A stretch of DNA of 64,000 bases, from the NCBI RefSeq assembly GCF_051401765.1, contig NC_135067.1:21199501-21263500 (forward strand), written 5' to 3'. Shown here piece after piece: positions 36,701-49,000 of the stretch. This DNA is from Calliopsis andreniformis. Taxonomy: Eukaryota > Arthropoda > Insecta > Hymenoptera > Andrenidae. The notes beneath the pieces are model-generated. The model saw only the letters and a list, made by a program, of their open reading frames with translations, searched no databases and was not told where the DNA came from. The position numbers and the translations under genes are program-made. How positions within the stretch are numbered: position 1 is the stretch's first letter; every line of letters begins with the position of its first letter.

Positions 36701-39700
36701 TCAGACGATCTCCTTCTGCTATCGAGAGGAGACGCCCGCCCCCGGCCTCGCCATAAAATCTCACGACCCATTATCGCAAATTCTGGCCTATCGACTCGCC
36801 GATCTAATTCAATCTCGGGGAACCCTTTGGACATTGTAACTTCCGCGACACGCTCGCGTATCTCTTTCCGTTTCTGTTTTCGCGCCTCTAATTTCACGCC
36901 GTTGCTGTTCGCGCCTGCCTCGCGCGCGATTAAATCACCAGTAGGATCGTGTACGCTGTTAGAATCTCGACGGTCCGGAATTTAAACTATCGCGGCAGGA
37001 TCTTGGGGCCTCGTGATGGGTGGCGAGATGGGGTACCTGCTGATTCTCAGCGAAAATGTCAGATCAGAGTGTGTGATGCAACTGTCTTCAGAAAAAGGAA
37101 TGTTTCTTAACCCTCTGAGGATGATGGATGTGTAAGGGTAATGTCTCTCATTTTTTCGTGTGTCACCGTCAAATGTATACTTGTCCGCAGTTTATATTTC
37201 TCAAATCTTGAGTATGCCGTCGTTGCACCCTTATCAGGTCTGCGTCTAAGAGTCAGGCTAACCCAACTCCCTTTTTCTAAAGTTCAATTTCAAATGGGTG
37301 ATCGCGTTTGTTCTTCTGCCCTCCTTAAAGAGTAACAAAAAAGGTGGACTTGGGTCAGATCGACTCCCAGGTACAAAGTTTCCTCCCAAAAGTGTCGTAA
37401 AAAATCGCCAATGGTTAGATACAGTATCGCCTGAATTTCTCCCCGTCTGTGAAACCGTTCGTGGCCACAGATGCCCATGGAAGTCAGGAATCCCCGTTAA
37501 CGGTAGAATGGCACGCCGAGCGAAACAATTATCGAAGCGCGGCGTTGTCGTCGCGTCGCGTCGCGTCAGTGGGAATTCCGTGGGACGAAGACGGACGTGG
37601 AATCGAAAGAGCGGGTCGTGGCTGCCGCGAGCGTTTAGAAGAGGCTGCTGATGAGGCGAATAGAGGGAACCGTGGCTGGCAAGAACGAGAATACGAGAAG
37701 CGGCGAGAGAGGGACAGAAGCGCAGCGGAGAGAGAAGGGTGAGCCAGGGCGTGCATTCGCGGCGAGTCGACGGGGGCGTGGGTGTACGTGCGTACACAGG
37801 CGTGCGAGCGCGCCGTGTTTCCGCGCGATTTGTAATGCAGCGCAGCGTGTTCAGCCGCTTAGCACGACTACGTTACCTGGCTTTGTATTTGCGAACAGCG
37901 TGTCGGACACGACCATCGTTGGTCCACGCGCAAACGATCTCAAAACGAGCGCGAGCCTATTTCGTGGAGCGTTTCTCCGCGTACAAGGAAGAACCTATGT
38001 TTTCGAAGCTGGAAACTCGGAGGCACTGCGACGCTGAGACTCTCGAGTATTGCTCCGAACGAAGCGCTGACAGTCATCGGCGGCTAATTGACCCGTGGGA
38101 CGGTTTATCGAGTTCTCGAGGGGCAACCAACACCTACGACTTTATTGTCCAGCCTCTCGAGCCGTAAATACAACGTAAACGATCGTGAAATTGCAGGCGT
38201 ACGATTACACTCCCCTCGGCTCGCCGCAAAGACGGATCGAGCGGGAGGTTATCGATGGCTGGACGGGATAACGTTGAAAATCGGCAGCTAGAAACGGCCT
38301 GTGAAATCGATGTTTATCGCGGCCATCGAGCCGGCCATTCAACGGGGTAATCGAGTTAGGTAATTAATATGTTTGATCGTAACAGACCTATCGGATGTTG
38401 GAGGATATTGATAATAGGCCTGTTACACGGGAAAAATTATGGCCTCCGTATCAACGATTACACCACGAGCCAGGGAATCGCGCCGACGTCGCGCGCCGCC
38501 TCTGACCAACAGATTTATGAGATAAAATCTGATTCTCGTATCGCGCGAGAAGCCACGCGCGAGTTATTCATTTCTACGATATCTCTCGATTTTTGCGGAC
38601 CATTATTTCAATGACTCTTTATCGACTGCTGAAACATTAAAGCGATTGTTAATTCAAGAATTAGATTAGTTCGAGTCCATTGAATTATTAGTTTTATCTG
38701 TTGCTATAAATTGTGTAAAATCAGTGTCTAAAACTAGGATTGGATTATATTATGGTCACAAAGGGGTTAGGGAAACTATTTCGAACATCCTTTACAGCAG
38801 TAGACAATACACTAAGTTGAGTGGATAATTTATAGCCATTTCTGTGTCTAAATCAGACGTAAGGTTCTCTCCCAAAACGGAAGTGATCGACGTCCCTCGA
38901 ATTCAGGGTGAATAATTGAAGGACAGATTTAACCACTTTCTCAAGTTCCGTTCGTGTAACTAACAGCATTCTATTTGCAGATGTTACTCGCGATTTATGC
39001 AATATCACACGGGACTATTTAGGTTCACGTTAATAATGGAACTATCTGCAGGCGACCGTTTCGAGTTATTTGTCGTCAATTTTAGCCATTGTCTCAGAGC
39101 CATTGATTCACGGGACAAAATCTGTCTTATTTGGAGCGATTACGCGCGCGTCGCGTCGTTTCCGTATCCCTTGGCTTGTGTCAATAGTGAACACGCACAC
39201 ACACGTTCGTAAGGCTTTCCTTAGGGTCGCTGGTGGGTCTCTTTCCGCCTCGATTTCCTAGGATCCTGGAGTTCTCTGTACCCGATAACTCCCCGATAAA
39301 GGCTGCGGCTGACAAGCTATTTTGATAAAGGCAGCCTCGGCCATACAGGCGTTGTCCTCGTCGTCTGCAATTTCAGCCGCTCAAAGCTACTATTAGCCTG
39401 CTCGCTGCTGTTTGATACACCTCGCGAGGTATTCCTATCGCTCGAGTTACGCACCGACGAAAGTAATCAATCAGCTGGTTAGCGGGTTGAACAAATCCTT
39501 CTTTGTCGAGTAAACCAAGTCTGCTTCTTGGATTGATACTTAATAGAGGACAGTAGGCTCCAATGGTCACAAAATTTGTATTATCCTGTACAAAATGTAC
39601 CCTGAAATATATTATGTTCCAGGTAGATAGATATTCAAAGCTCTCAGGAAGAGTCTTTCTCGACGTGAAAGAGGAGCATAACGCCGACGCTTTCACAGGA

Positions 39701-40835
39701 GGAGCTTTCGATTCAAAGTTATATACCTCGGCCTCTCGAGATAGAATTGTTTCGAAGCCGAGTCGACGTTAGTATTTCATGCAATGGCGGGAAGAGGGCC
39801 GCAGGGGGTGTGAAAAATTGTTAAAAATCCGTGGGAACGTGATCGGGCAATCCGCGACGAGATTCGAGCGAGAAGATACGAACCCCTGCGTATTTTTCGC
39901 CCGCGTTTCTCCGGGAACAGTGCAGTAATTCTGGTGAAACAGCGAAACAAAGACCGCGAAAGGTTTACGATGGTTGCACGCGTGCACGGTGAATCTATAA
40001 TGGAATCGTAGCGGGCGATGTTTCCCCTCTGTGTAGGAGTGGGTAGGAAGCAGGGGTGGCACGGAAGGGAAAACGAGCGGAGAAGATGAAAGGTCGAAGA
40101 CGCGTTGTCGCTCTATCCTCTATCGATTTCGCGACGAGTTACGCTGCCACGGCGATTATATTTTATTTATCCGAACCAGTCACTGGAGCGGCTATAGTTC
40201 CAAAGCATTTCCCCTTTTCCTGCTCTGTTTTCTTCGTCCCCTTTCACCGATCCACTGCCACGATTGACAGATTTTTTTCCATTGTTTCTGTCTCGATTCC
40301 AGTAGACACTTTCTTTCCCTCTGTGCATTCCTTCAGTTCTTACAGGGAATACCGTAGGGTATGATTTTTATCTCTTAGATTTTCCTGGTCCTCGTTGGAC
40401 AAATGTTCGTGTCACGAAAGATAGACTCCCTCGAACCTGTAACGTTAAACGTATGGTTCCCAAATCATTAATCGTTCATCACCGAAACCATAAATTACCA
40501 CTTTCGGTATTCGAAACAGTTACCATACAAAAATCCACTGTAATCCGAGAGTTAGAGTCGGGGGTTCACATTAGTTATGGCGCGTTAATTTTACGCAGGA
40601 TCGTCGTTTGGATGTTCGATGGAAACGCGTTCGTCGACCTCTCCTATCGGAATTCGATAGCCTCGGGGGTATTATAATGAACCGTGTAACGATGCTCGTT
40701 TCGGAAAACCAGCCAGCGGCTACGGTCGCGAGAGGTCGGCAATTAATCCCTTCGATGAACGAGTGCGCGTTACGCAATTTAGCTTTACGCTTTTAATCAC
40801 AATTAACACGAGTCTGGTCGCGTCCGCGCGAGGGC

Positions 40836-40868
40836 GGAGCCCAGGTGGAGCCCAGGTGGAGCCCAGGC
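40836..40868 (+). repeat. 11-bp tandem repeat GGAGCCCAGGT, three copies
   Basis: Two perfect copies and a third with one change (final T to C). It is a short GC-rich minisatellite in intron-like DNA. Confidence 0.9.
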
Positions 40869-43050
40869 GGGAAAGCTCTTTCGTGGCTTCTTTTCTTCTA
40901 GATGAGAAGGATCGTTCTGGCAACTTGGAATCGCTCGTTTTCTCCGTGAAACCGTGGACTCTTGAGGTACTGAAACGTTCTCGTCGCCTTCTTATTCGGA
41001 TCCTCGGAAGCAGAGCGAGACACAGGTTCCGCGTAGGTGGCTGGCTCGTTATACGTGGGTGGATTTCCAGGGAGAGACGATCCTCGCAGCGTTTCGGTCA
41101 GAGGTCAATACAGCGGGCACGTAACCTTTAAGGGTGAAACAGGAACGGTCGACTGCAGAACGGCGCGTGCTGGTTTATCGTTCGCCGATCGTTCTCTACC
41201 GTTTCGTTGAATTATTTTGCCGTCTCGACAGCCTCTGTGGAATCGATATTACTCCATTCCATCGACGAAAGCCCTTGTTCCCTGCCGCCATAGTCGTCTA
41301 TCGAGCCTTTTGCTCGCTACGCTCGTGCCACGATCATAATTATCGGTCCCTTGTCATTATCGATCGAGGCTCACTAATTAATGCGGTTTAAATTCGTCGA
41401 CGCCCGTCGCGAGAAATAACGATGCGTCGATTGACGGCTGCGACGCGCTCGTCCAATTGCTCGACACTCGATCCTGGGAATCATTTCGTCGAATAGAAGC
41501 TTCGAAAGTATTTAACGGCCTGAACGGAGAAGAATAGATATCTCTGTCGATGCGGATGCCACAGGGAAGATGAAACTTTCGCGAGCGGGAAATTTGTGCG
41601 ATGGCAAGGAACACGGAAATTGGTTAACAGAGAGGGTCTATTAAATTGTAAATTTATATCGCAGTGGTCGTAGTGTATGTGCGTTTGGGAGATTTGAATG
41701 CTGGAGTAATACTGTCACTGGTCACGAAGTAGCCAGCGTGTCTAGTGACTTTTATTGCAAAATTTCAGTCTACCCATTGTTTCATTTTTTATCGTCAGTA
41801 CATTTTGAATTTCATCCGAATGTGGTCGTATCTCACGACCAAAAAAATGAACAAACTCATATACAATCACTGAATATTGTTTATTGAACGAGAGATTTCT
41901 TCTTACCTTCCTTAAGTAATTCAGAAAGCAATTTCACGCCTCTCGTCGGCAGTGTCTACATAATTTCCAACAGCAAAAAATTCACGAAGACCTTATAGCT
42001 CCATTAAGATTGCCAACACTTATCTCTTGAGCCCGATGCTCAATTAAAGCGTTACTCCCACTTCTGTAATTATTATCATGATTTCCCCTGTCCCGAGATA
42101 ATATCGAGGACGAGGCGCATCCTTGCTCGGCGATCGTTAACCAAGGTTAAGTTGCCGGGGTCTTCCGCGATTTCTAAGGTTTCTCAGAGACACCTTATCC
42201 CAGTTCATTTACCTCCTGACCAGGAGTACCGTTGCTCGACTCAGAGGAGGGGCAGGGTTATAATCGAGGATCGCGAAGGACGCTTTGGGAGGTGGGACGA
42301 GCACCTCGCCACCCCATTTTAGAGGGGAGCGAGGAAGGATAAGCGGAGAACTTCCGTTCTGGAACGTAGTCGAGAAGGGTGAGCATCCCTGCACGCTCGA
42401 AATATTTTTATCCCAATCTTCTCTGTCGATTAACCTCCGCTTATAGCGTCGTTTACCCAGAAACCGATTAGTTATTTAGCCTCTCGGTTGCATTTATTTC
42501 GTTCTAAAAATGGCCAATCTCGCGATATCGCGCCGTTCTGAATCGACCTCCGACTCTTATCCTCCCACGAATCATCGCCTAGCTCCCTTTTAATCCTTCC
42601 CGCTGGAAATTCGTTGGTTAAACGCTATCAGCCGTGGGGAAGTACTTATCGAAAAACGAAAGTCGTCCTCAACGACCGACCGCGGATATTAATAACGGTT
42701 AGATCGATCCCTGAAGAGGCTCGGGGATTATTTAGAATCGGCGTCCGTCGACTGCTTTGACTTGGTCGACGGAGCCGCGATAAAGGCCAGAAAGGACGCG
42801 TTCGACGAGAGCTTTTCCTCTTTGATTTTCCCCCGAGCCGGGAAGCGTCGCGACGTGACAAGACTCGTTATCTTTTTGCGCGGCTACTGGGCGTCTCGTG
42901 CGACGCGATGCATAATGTTTTAATTGGACCGACTGGCTGTTTAATTCTAGGCGCAATTGATACTCGCGGAACGGTTCGGTTGCCACGAGCCGTGTTGCCC
43001 GCTTCGATGGGGGAAAAAAAGAGGAAATTCGCGCCGCTTTTTCATCGCGT

Positions 43051-43064
43051 GCTCGTGCACGAGC
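43051..43064. repeat. 14-bp palindrome
   Basis: GCTCGTGCACGAGC reads the same on both strands, with GTGCAC at the centre. It could be a dimeric protein site; nothing nearby supports a role. Confidence 0.8.
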
Positions 43065-44557
43065 GAGGGTAGACGCTGAAACAGACGAAATGTTTATCGA
43101 ATCGAGCTTCCCTTTGTCTCGACGATAGCGCGCTGTTAATATCCAGAGCCCGATTCAGCCTCGCCTCGCTGCAAAGGGGAAAAATCGTTTCAGTCCAAAT
43201 AGCTTTCTCTGGATGTCGAATTTTGCACTGTTCGCAATCGCGGCTCGGTATGTATAATCGATCTTCGATGCTCGCAAAGAGCGTTTCGCTCACCGGTTTT
43301 GGCTGCAACTTTTTTCACACTACTCGTGAATTTGGGGAAAAATGCAGGGGCGATTCAATTTTTTATCCACTAATAACTGATTCATGATTTCAATGAAAAA
43401 AGGAAGGGGAATATTACGCTCTGTGCTCTCTTCAAATAACTATTACGTACTAATATAACTGAATAAAGCTTCGATCGCATAAAATAATGTATATTATATT
43501 ATGAGAAAATATTATTGATTGAAAGTTAATGAGTTTAATGTCAATTGAATTTTCTTTAAAAAAGCATTAAAGATTAAAATTAAATTTCAGATCATATTGA
43601 CTCGAACAGTGCATAAGTGTGAAATTGAAAAATGTTGTTTACCTTGGGTCCTTCAAATATTTCTAATTCGGTGTTTGAACTAATTAATAAATTTCTATTT
43701 TTATGAGGGCTTTCGAAGTGTCGAAAGTATCAGCTATAATTTATGGAGCCTACGTCGACCTCTGCTGACTGTAGGTGTAAACCCATTTGCATGTATTAAA
43801 ATCAAATTGCGCCTGCACCGCGACTTGGTAATCCATTAGTTGTATCAATGAACGAAATTGTACAATGATTACGCTGCGTGTTTACGATATAATTATTTTG
43901 TTTAATTACACAATCGACGCGCTCGATTAAATGCCATTCATTAACTGCGGGGCTGCTTCAAAAGGGTTCCCCGGTTACCTTTGCTGTAACGTGGAACTTT
44001 CAACGCTTCCTCGAGGCTCGGCTTAATTTTTAATAATCTTTTATCGAATTTCAACCTCAAACAAGAAGTGTAGCATATCTCATATATACACTTCCTACTC
44101 GCTAAAAATTTATCGAAGATGCGAGCCAAGAGTAAACGCACAAGTGAATCTCATAGCGAATACAGTACAAGCTTACAACAAAAGAATTTTGTACATTTCC
44201 TCTTTACTGAAATCTCGACCATTGTTAAACATCATAATCCCACCAGTAGCTTACGTCCGACAAAGCCAGGACGAAAGGCTTCATCCTCTAAACTGGAAAA
44301 AGATACAACGTTCAAGCCTGCTCGATAATCCCACCTTTGATCCACCGACATCGTTTCGAGCTTATGATCACGAGGGGCGAGAAACGCGGGAAAGTAGTGA
44401 AACAAAGTAAAAAGTCGGTACTCGGGGCGGTCGCACGCGCGCTCGCGCGTTTACATCATTCCACATCGGCAGCGTGGAGCGCCAAAAGGCAGTTTTATGA
44501 ACTCGTTCCGCTTGCACTTGGCGATATTACGTTACAAGACGAGCGAAAGGGACGAAA

Positions 44558-44567
44558 GGGCGCGGGT

Positions 44568-44598
<31 letters not shown>
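44558..44598 (+). repeat. GCGGGC repeat with G-quadruplex potential
   Basis: GGG triplets separated by three-base CGC or TGC spacers, at least six in a row. This fits the pattern G3 N1-7 four times over, so the plus strand could form a G-quadruplex. In frame it reads as alternating Gly-Ala, which explains a 178-codon open frame with no other protein character. Confidence 0.85.
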
Positions 44599-45051
44599 AG
44601 GAGCGGAAGGGAGCGCGGGTGGCAGAGGGAGAGAGGGGAGGAGGTAAGAAGCGGGCCAGAATGAGAGAGGGTGAACGGCCTGCTGGCCGGTTCGTTCATT
44701 CAAAGCAGCCAGATTGTATCGTGGCGAAATTTTTCGGAAGGGCTGGCCGCCGGTATATATTCGCCTGGATGTTCGTCGTTTTGCCCTTCCACGATGATTC
44801 ACGGAGAGTGGATACATCGGGACCAGGTAGAGCAGCCTTCGTCGTTGAACGATGTCTCTTCTACCAAGTTTAACCCGCCGAAATTGGGTGGTCCTCGGCC
44901 TTCTCGACACCATCCTTTTCGCCCGATGTCACGCCGTGACCTGCTCAATCCCCGTTAATTGGTTCGCGCAACTCCGCTGAAAAGAGATTTCCTAATTGCT
45001 GCAGCTCGATGACGCATTGTTTGCTGGTTACCTGCGAACAGTTATTCAGCT

Positions 45052-45089
45052 GCGCTACCTGGTCCCAACGATCGTGCTTCAGGTAGCGC
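45052..45089. repeat. Perfect 10-bp inverted repeat with 18-base loop
   Basis: GCGCTACCTG at 45052-45061 is matched by CAGGTAGCGC at 45080-45089. The stem is perfect over ten pairs. No T-run, tRNA-like arm or gene end is present. The arms contain CAGGTAG, an E-box-like CAGGTA word (Zelda/Snail-type sites in flies), so two inverted protein sites are another reading. Confidence 0.85.
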
Positions 45090-45990
45090 GATTTGGGTCG
45101 CTATTGTGTCAAGGGGTAGGCATGAACAGCAGTTGGAACTTTTAGTCGCTTAACTTTTTTTATTCCTATGTGCCGGATTCATTCGCAGTGAACAATGACG
45201 TTATAAAACTGAAGATGGTACTGGCGGCTAATTAGGTGGGCGTAAATTACATGCTTCCAGGGTGGTGCGATTCTCCCGCTTCCAGTGTGCATGCAGAGTG
45301 AGAAATCCATTGATCAAGATTTGAATACAGTTCCCTGAAAAGGATTACGGTTGTTTTCAAGGTTTCCACTTGATTGTCCCATAGAACAGGTAGGAGAAAA
45401 AGAGACGCTTTGGAATCTCAGAAATTACCCTTCCTCTGGCCCGTATATTCGACAAATAGTACACAAGTACAGTCAACAACGTTCAGCAATGTTTGCCATA
45501 GAATCGATACGCTGTGCCATTCAACGAGGGCGTAATCGAAAAGACATAACGAAAGGGGAGAAGAAAAGGAGGCACGCGCTCGGATCTCGAGGTCGACCGC
45601 AATAACGTCGTCGCTTCCACTCACGAATTCCTCTCCCTTTCCCCTCTTTTCGCTCTCGTTGCACCGTTGAACACGGTCTTGGAGCGTTTCCCAGCGCAGG
45701 GGGAGCTCGCGACCGATTTCAGTTCCATATCCATAACTATTTCGCGGCGAGGTCGATGGAGGCTCGTGGAGGCGGCCTAATGGGAATAAGGGTCCCGTGG
45801 AAAGCGGTGAACGAGGAAACCGGAAGAAAAGAGGCTGAAAACAGTGCGGAGGCGCAACAGTTTGGCTGTAGAAAACTTATCGCAGCTAGTGGAGCTTTCC
45901 CGATCGAGTCGACGAGAGGGATACGGCGAGTAAAAACGAGTAGTAAAACGGTTTAGGGCCTGGCCTATCGTTCCTGTCCATGTAGGGAAT

Positions 45991-46034
45991 GTGTGCGTGT
46001 GTGTGTGCGTGTGTGTGTGTACGCGCACGCGCGC
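45991..46034 (+). repeat. GT/CG alternating purine-pyrimidine tract
   Basis: About 30 bases of GT with a few C replacements, then ACGCGCACGCGCGC. Strict purine-pyrimidine alternation of this length is the classic Z-DNA-forming pattern. Confidence 0.85.
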
Positions 46035-49000
46035 AGCCTCGCGGCGAAAAATACGTTGTCTCGCGCGAGTCGATCACCCGCATCGAAACCTGTTTGCTCG
46101 TCCAAATTAACGATACTTTCAGCGAGACGCTCAATCCGGACGGTTAATAGCGGCTGGCTTAATTGCGCTTGCGCGAGCAATTCGATAAGTCCTTATCTCC
46201 ATTTAATAGGGATGGCGATCTCTCCAGGGGGATCGTAGGAACTTTTTCAAGGCTCTCAGACGACTGGATTTGCGCCGTCGTTTCCGAACGTGTTATACGA
46301 TCGCGTCGAACCCCTGACTCACCCCTGGACTTCGAAACCCTATTCGCACTACGTCCCCCGGCTCTTTCTTCGCCACGCAATCAGGGTCGTTTCGCGGTCA
46401 AAAATGGCTGCACCAACCGGTCTGTACTTGTTCGATCGAAGTGTTGCTACTCGGCTGGCCTGATTGCACCGTAAATCGCGACCTCGTAGAGTTAATGGCG
46501 AACAATGTTGCCTTTTTTTCTCGAGTCCTTTGTTGCCTGCGATTAGTCATGGATCTTGGGCGACGCTATTGTTTTACAGTTGTCTATGGGTCCTTAAGAG
46601 TCATTAGGGTTTAATTGGTGCTTGGCTTTGTGTTGTTTATGCCAGTACAGGGTTACCGAGATAATTCCACGGCTTTGTTGCTGATTTCAAATGGAATGTG
46701 ACGCGTTCCAATTTTCATTCTCGTACCAAGAATATAGTCGAGATAATTCAACTTGAATCTGTTCTTATCGATTGATCTGTCAAATTTTACGAGCATTGTA
46801 ACTCAGTATTTTCACATGCGGGAATCGCAAACAAATATACCCGAGCTAATGTCGAACATTAACTGATCCATCAAGGACACCGAAATCGTTCCGAGGCATT
46901 CTGATCGTCAAAAATTGGCGCTACGCCCAATTCGCGACGTGATTGCAAAAATCGTGGAAACAAGTTGGATCGAGTCCGCTACGTGCGTATACGAGAGCTA
47001 CCCAGCGCGTTTAACCATAAAACGAGACCCGTGCAGCCGCTCGTGCCGCGAAAATGATGTGTGGTCGATAACGCATTACGTTGTTATAAATACGCGCGCC
47101 GTTGACACGTGCGTGCCTAGATTGCGCGATAATAGCTAAGGTAGCCTCGGAGAAAGCCGACTGGGGATGTGTAATGACAGTTTAAAACTGGCTTGGAAAT
47201 TGTGCAAGGACTGCAAATCTTGTTCTACTGTACTTCTTGATTAATACTAGAGCTGAAGGTTCTCTCTATCGAAAAGTCAACATATTTATATAGGTATATT
47301 TTGTGTTACGTACTCCATCTTGAAAATTTCTTATAGTTATTGCGATGAAATTATCATAATCTTTTTTACCTACAAATTTACATTCATTTGCAAATATAAA
47401 TTAAGTGGTTTCCGCGATAGCGAGCATGTTAATTCTCAGACAGGAAGTTATAAGGACTCTATTTTGATCCATGCCTCGCCGTCTGATGTTTAAAATAACG
47501 ATAGTAAATAAATTGGGTAAAGAAAGGGTATATAGGATTAAAAGGAAGAGATTGCCCAGAGAAGCTTTCTGTTTTGGAGCAGCCGAGTGCACACAACGTG
47601 ATTTGGCGTCAAATAACAGTTGGCTGGCGATTCCGTAGCACGGAATTTCATTCTCCTTTCTCGTCCGATAGGAGCTACGACGCACGCGAGTGCTTCCGTT
47701 CGTCCCACCTCCGAGGTCCCTTTCTAGGTTCCAGCTTAGAAGATAGAAGAAGGACAGACACGATTACAGAGTAGGTCAGCGGTAGATTTCATATCCTCGG
47801 TGAAAAGAATAGCAAGAGACAGGAAACGGGCTGCCGCGATAGAAAAAAGTTACTCCTTTGCCTTTTGCCATCTCGACATCCCTGTCTCCAACCCTCGTAG
47901 GCCATCCACACTCGCGGTCGCTATTAAACGCCGGTTCTTCTTCGAACCGTGAACGTCGCATGAATTTCGTCAAAGGGTCCTCCATCGTTCGAGGGTCTCG
48001 GCGATATCGTTGAAGAACCTCGCCTCGCGAATTATTCTCTTCGCGTAGGTGCGTGTCGCCCCGTCAAAGAATATCCTTTCCAACCTTCCGCAGCGGTTGG
48101 GAAATTTCAAGTGGCTTGATCGCGGTCAAAGGAGAACTCGTTCTCGTGCTCGTGGCGTCCCGCGGCCGCGGCTTAACGCGACGGCGGAAAAGTTTCACCG
48201 AGCAAACGGCCAAGAAAGGTTTCAGCTAGAGTGAAAGACGCGTCCTCTCTCGTGCCTCCGCAGAAAAGAGTCGGTGGGTTTTAAGAAGCAAGAAGCCGCG
48301 AAGAGGAGACGTCTGGTGTTATCTGGGCCAATGGAACGCAACCTCGCACGCGCTGCTCCTCTTTCGCCTCGCTCGAACCAGCGTCAACTGCATTCGAGTC
48401 GCGAAGACGTCCTCGACACTGGATATCGCGCGCCGACTAATTGGCAAACTTGTAATTATAACCAAGTCGCCCATCTTCTCTCTTTCACGCCAATTGCTTG
48501 CTGTATCTTCTGCCGATCGACCGGGTCGAGGTAGTTGTCCACGAACCTCCACCCCAGGTTCTAATTATAAGAAGTGTCGAGGGGACGAGGGCGTGGGAGT
48601 CTATCAGCGTTTGTGTCATCGACGCCAGATCAAAATACCCTTACTTTCCAAGGCTGCACCGGATGGGTACCTCGGAAACTGAGAGCTAAGATCGTGAAGA
48701 CTACTTTTATTTTCGTTGGCACATTACCGACTTGGATCTTGGTATTAGGCTGAAGCTTGGAATACAAGTGAACTGGAATTAGGAACCGAGGCTGCTTGGG
48801 GATTGGAATTGCAATGAACTTGGCTGGGAAGCTGTACAAAGTGGTTTGGGGGATTTTGGTATAGGGGACGATAACGCAAGCTTTGGGGAAGCTTGTGGGT
48901 TATGCAAAGCGGTAGCTAGTAGCAAACTTTATTAAGTATGTAAAAATCTTTTCAAACAATAATCTACAAAGTTGATCAGTTAATTCCAAGGTCGGTCGCA

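Noticed and set aside
41707..41717. TAATACTGTCA, the first eleven bases of insect miR-8
   Set aside because: The match stops there (followed by CTGG, not GGTAAAG) and no hairpin with a matching star arm is visible.
44337..44873. 178-codon frame over the GCGGGC repeat
   Set aside because: Only the Gly-Ala and Arg/Glu/Gly low-complexity parts keep it open; there is no domain, and the opposite strand is open as well.
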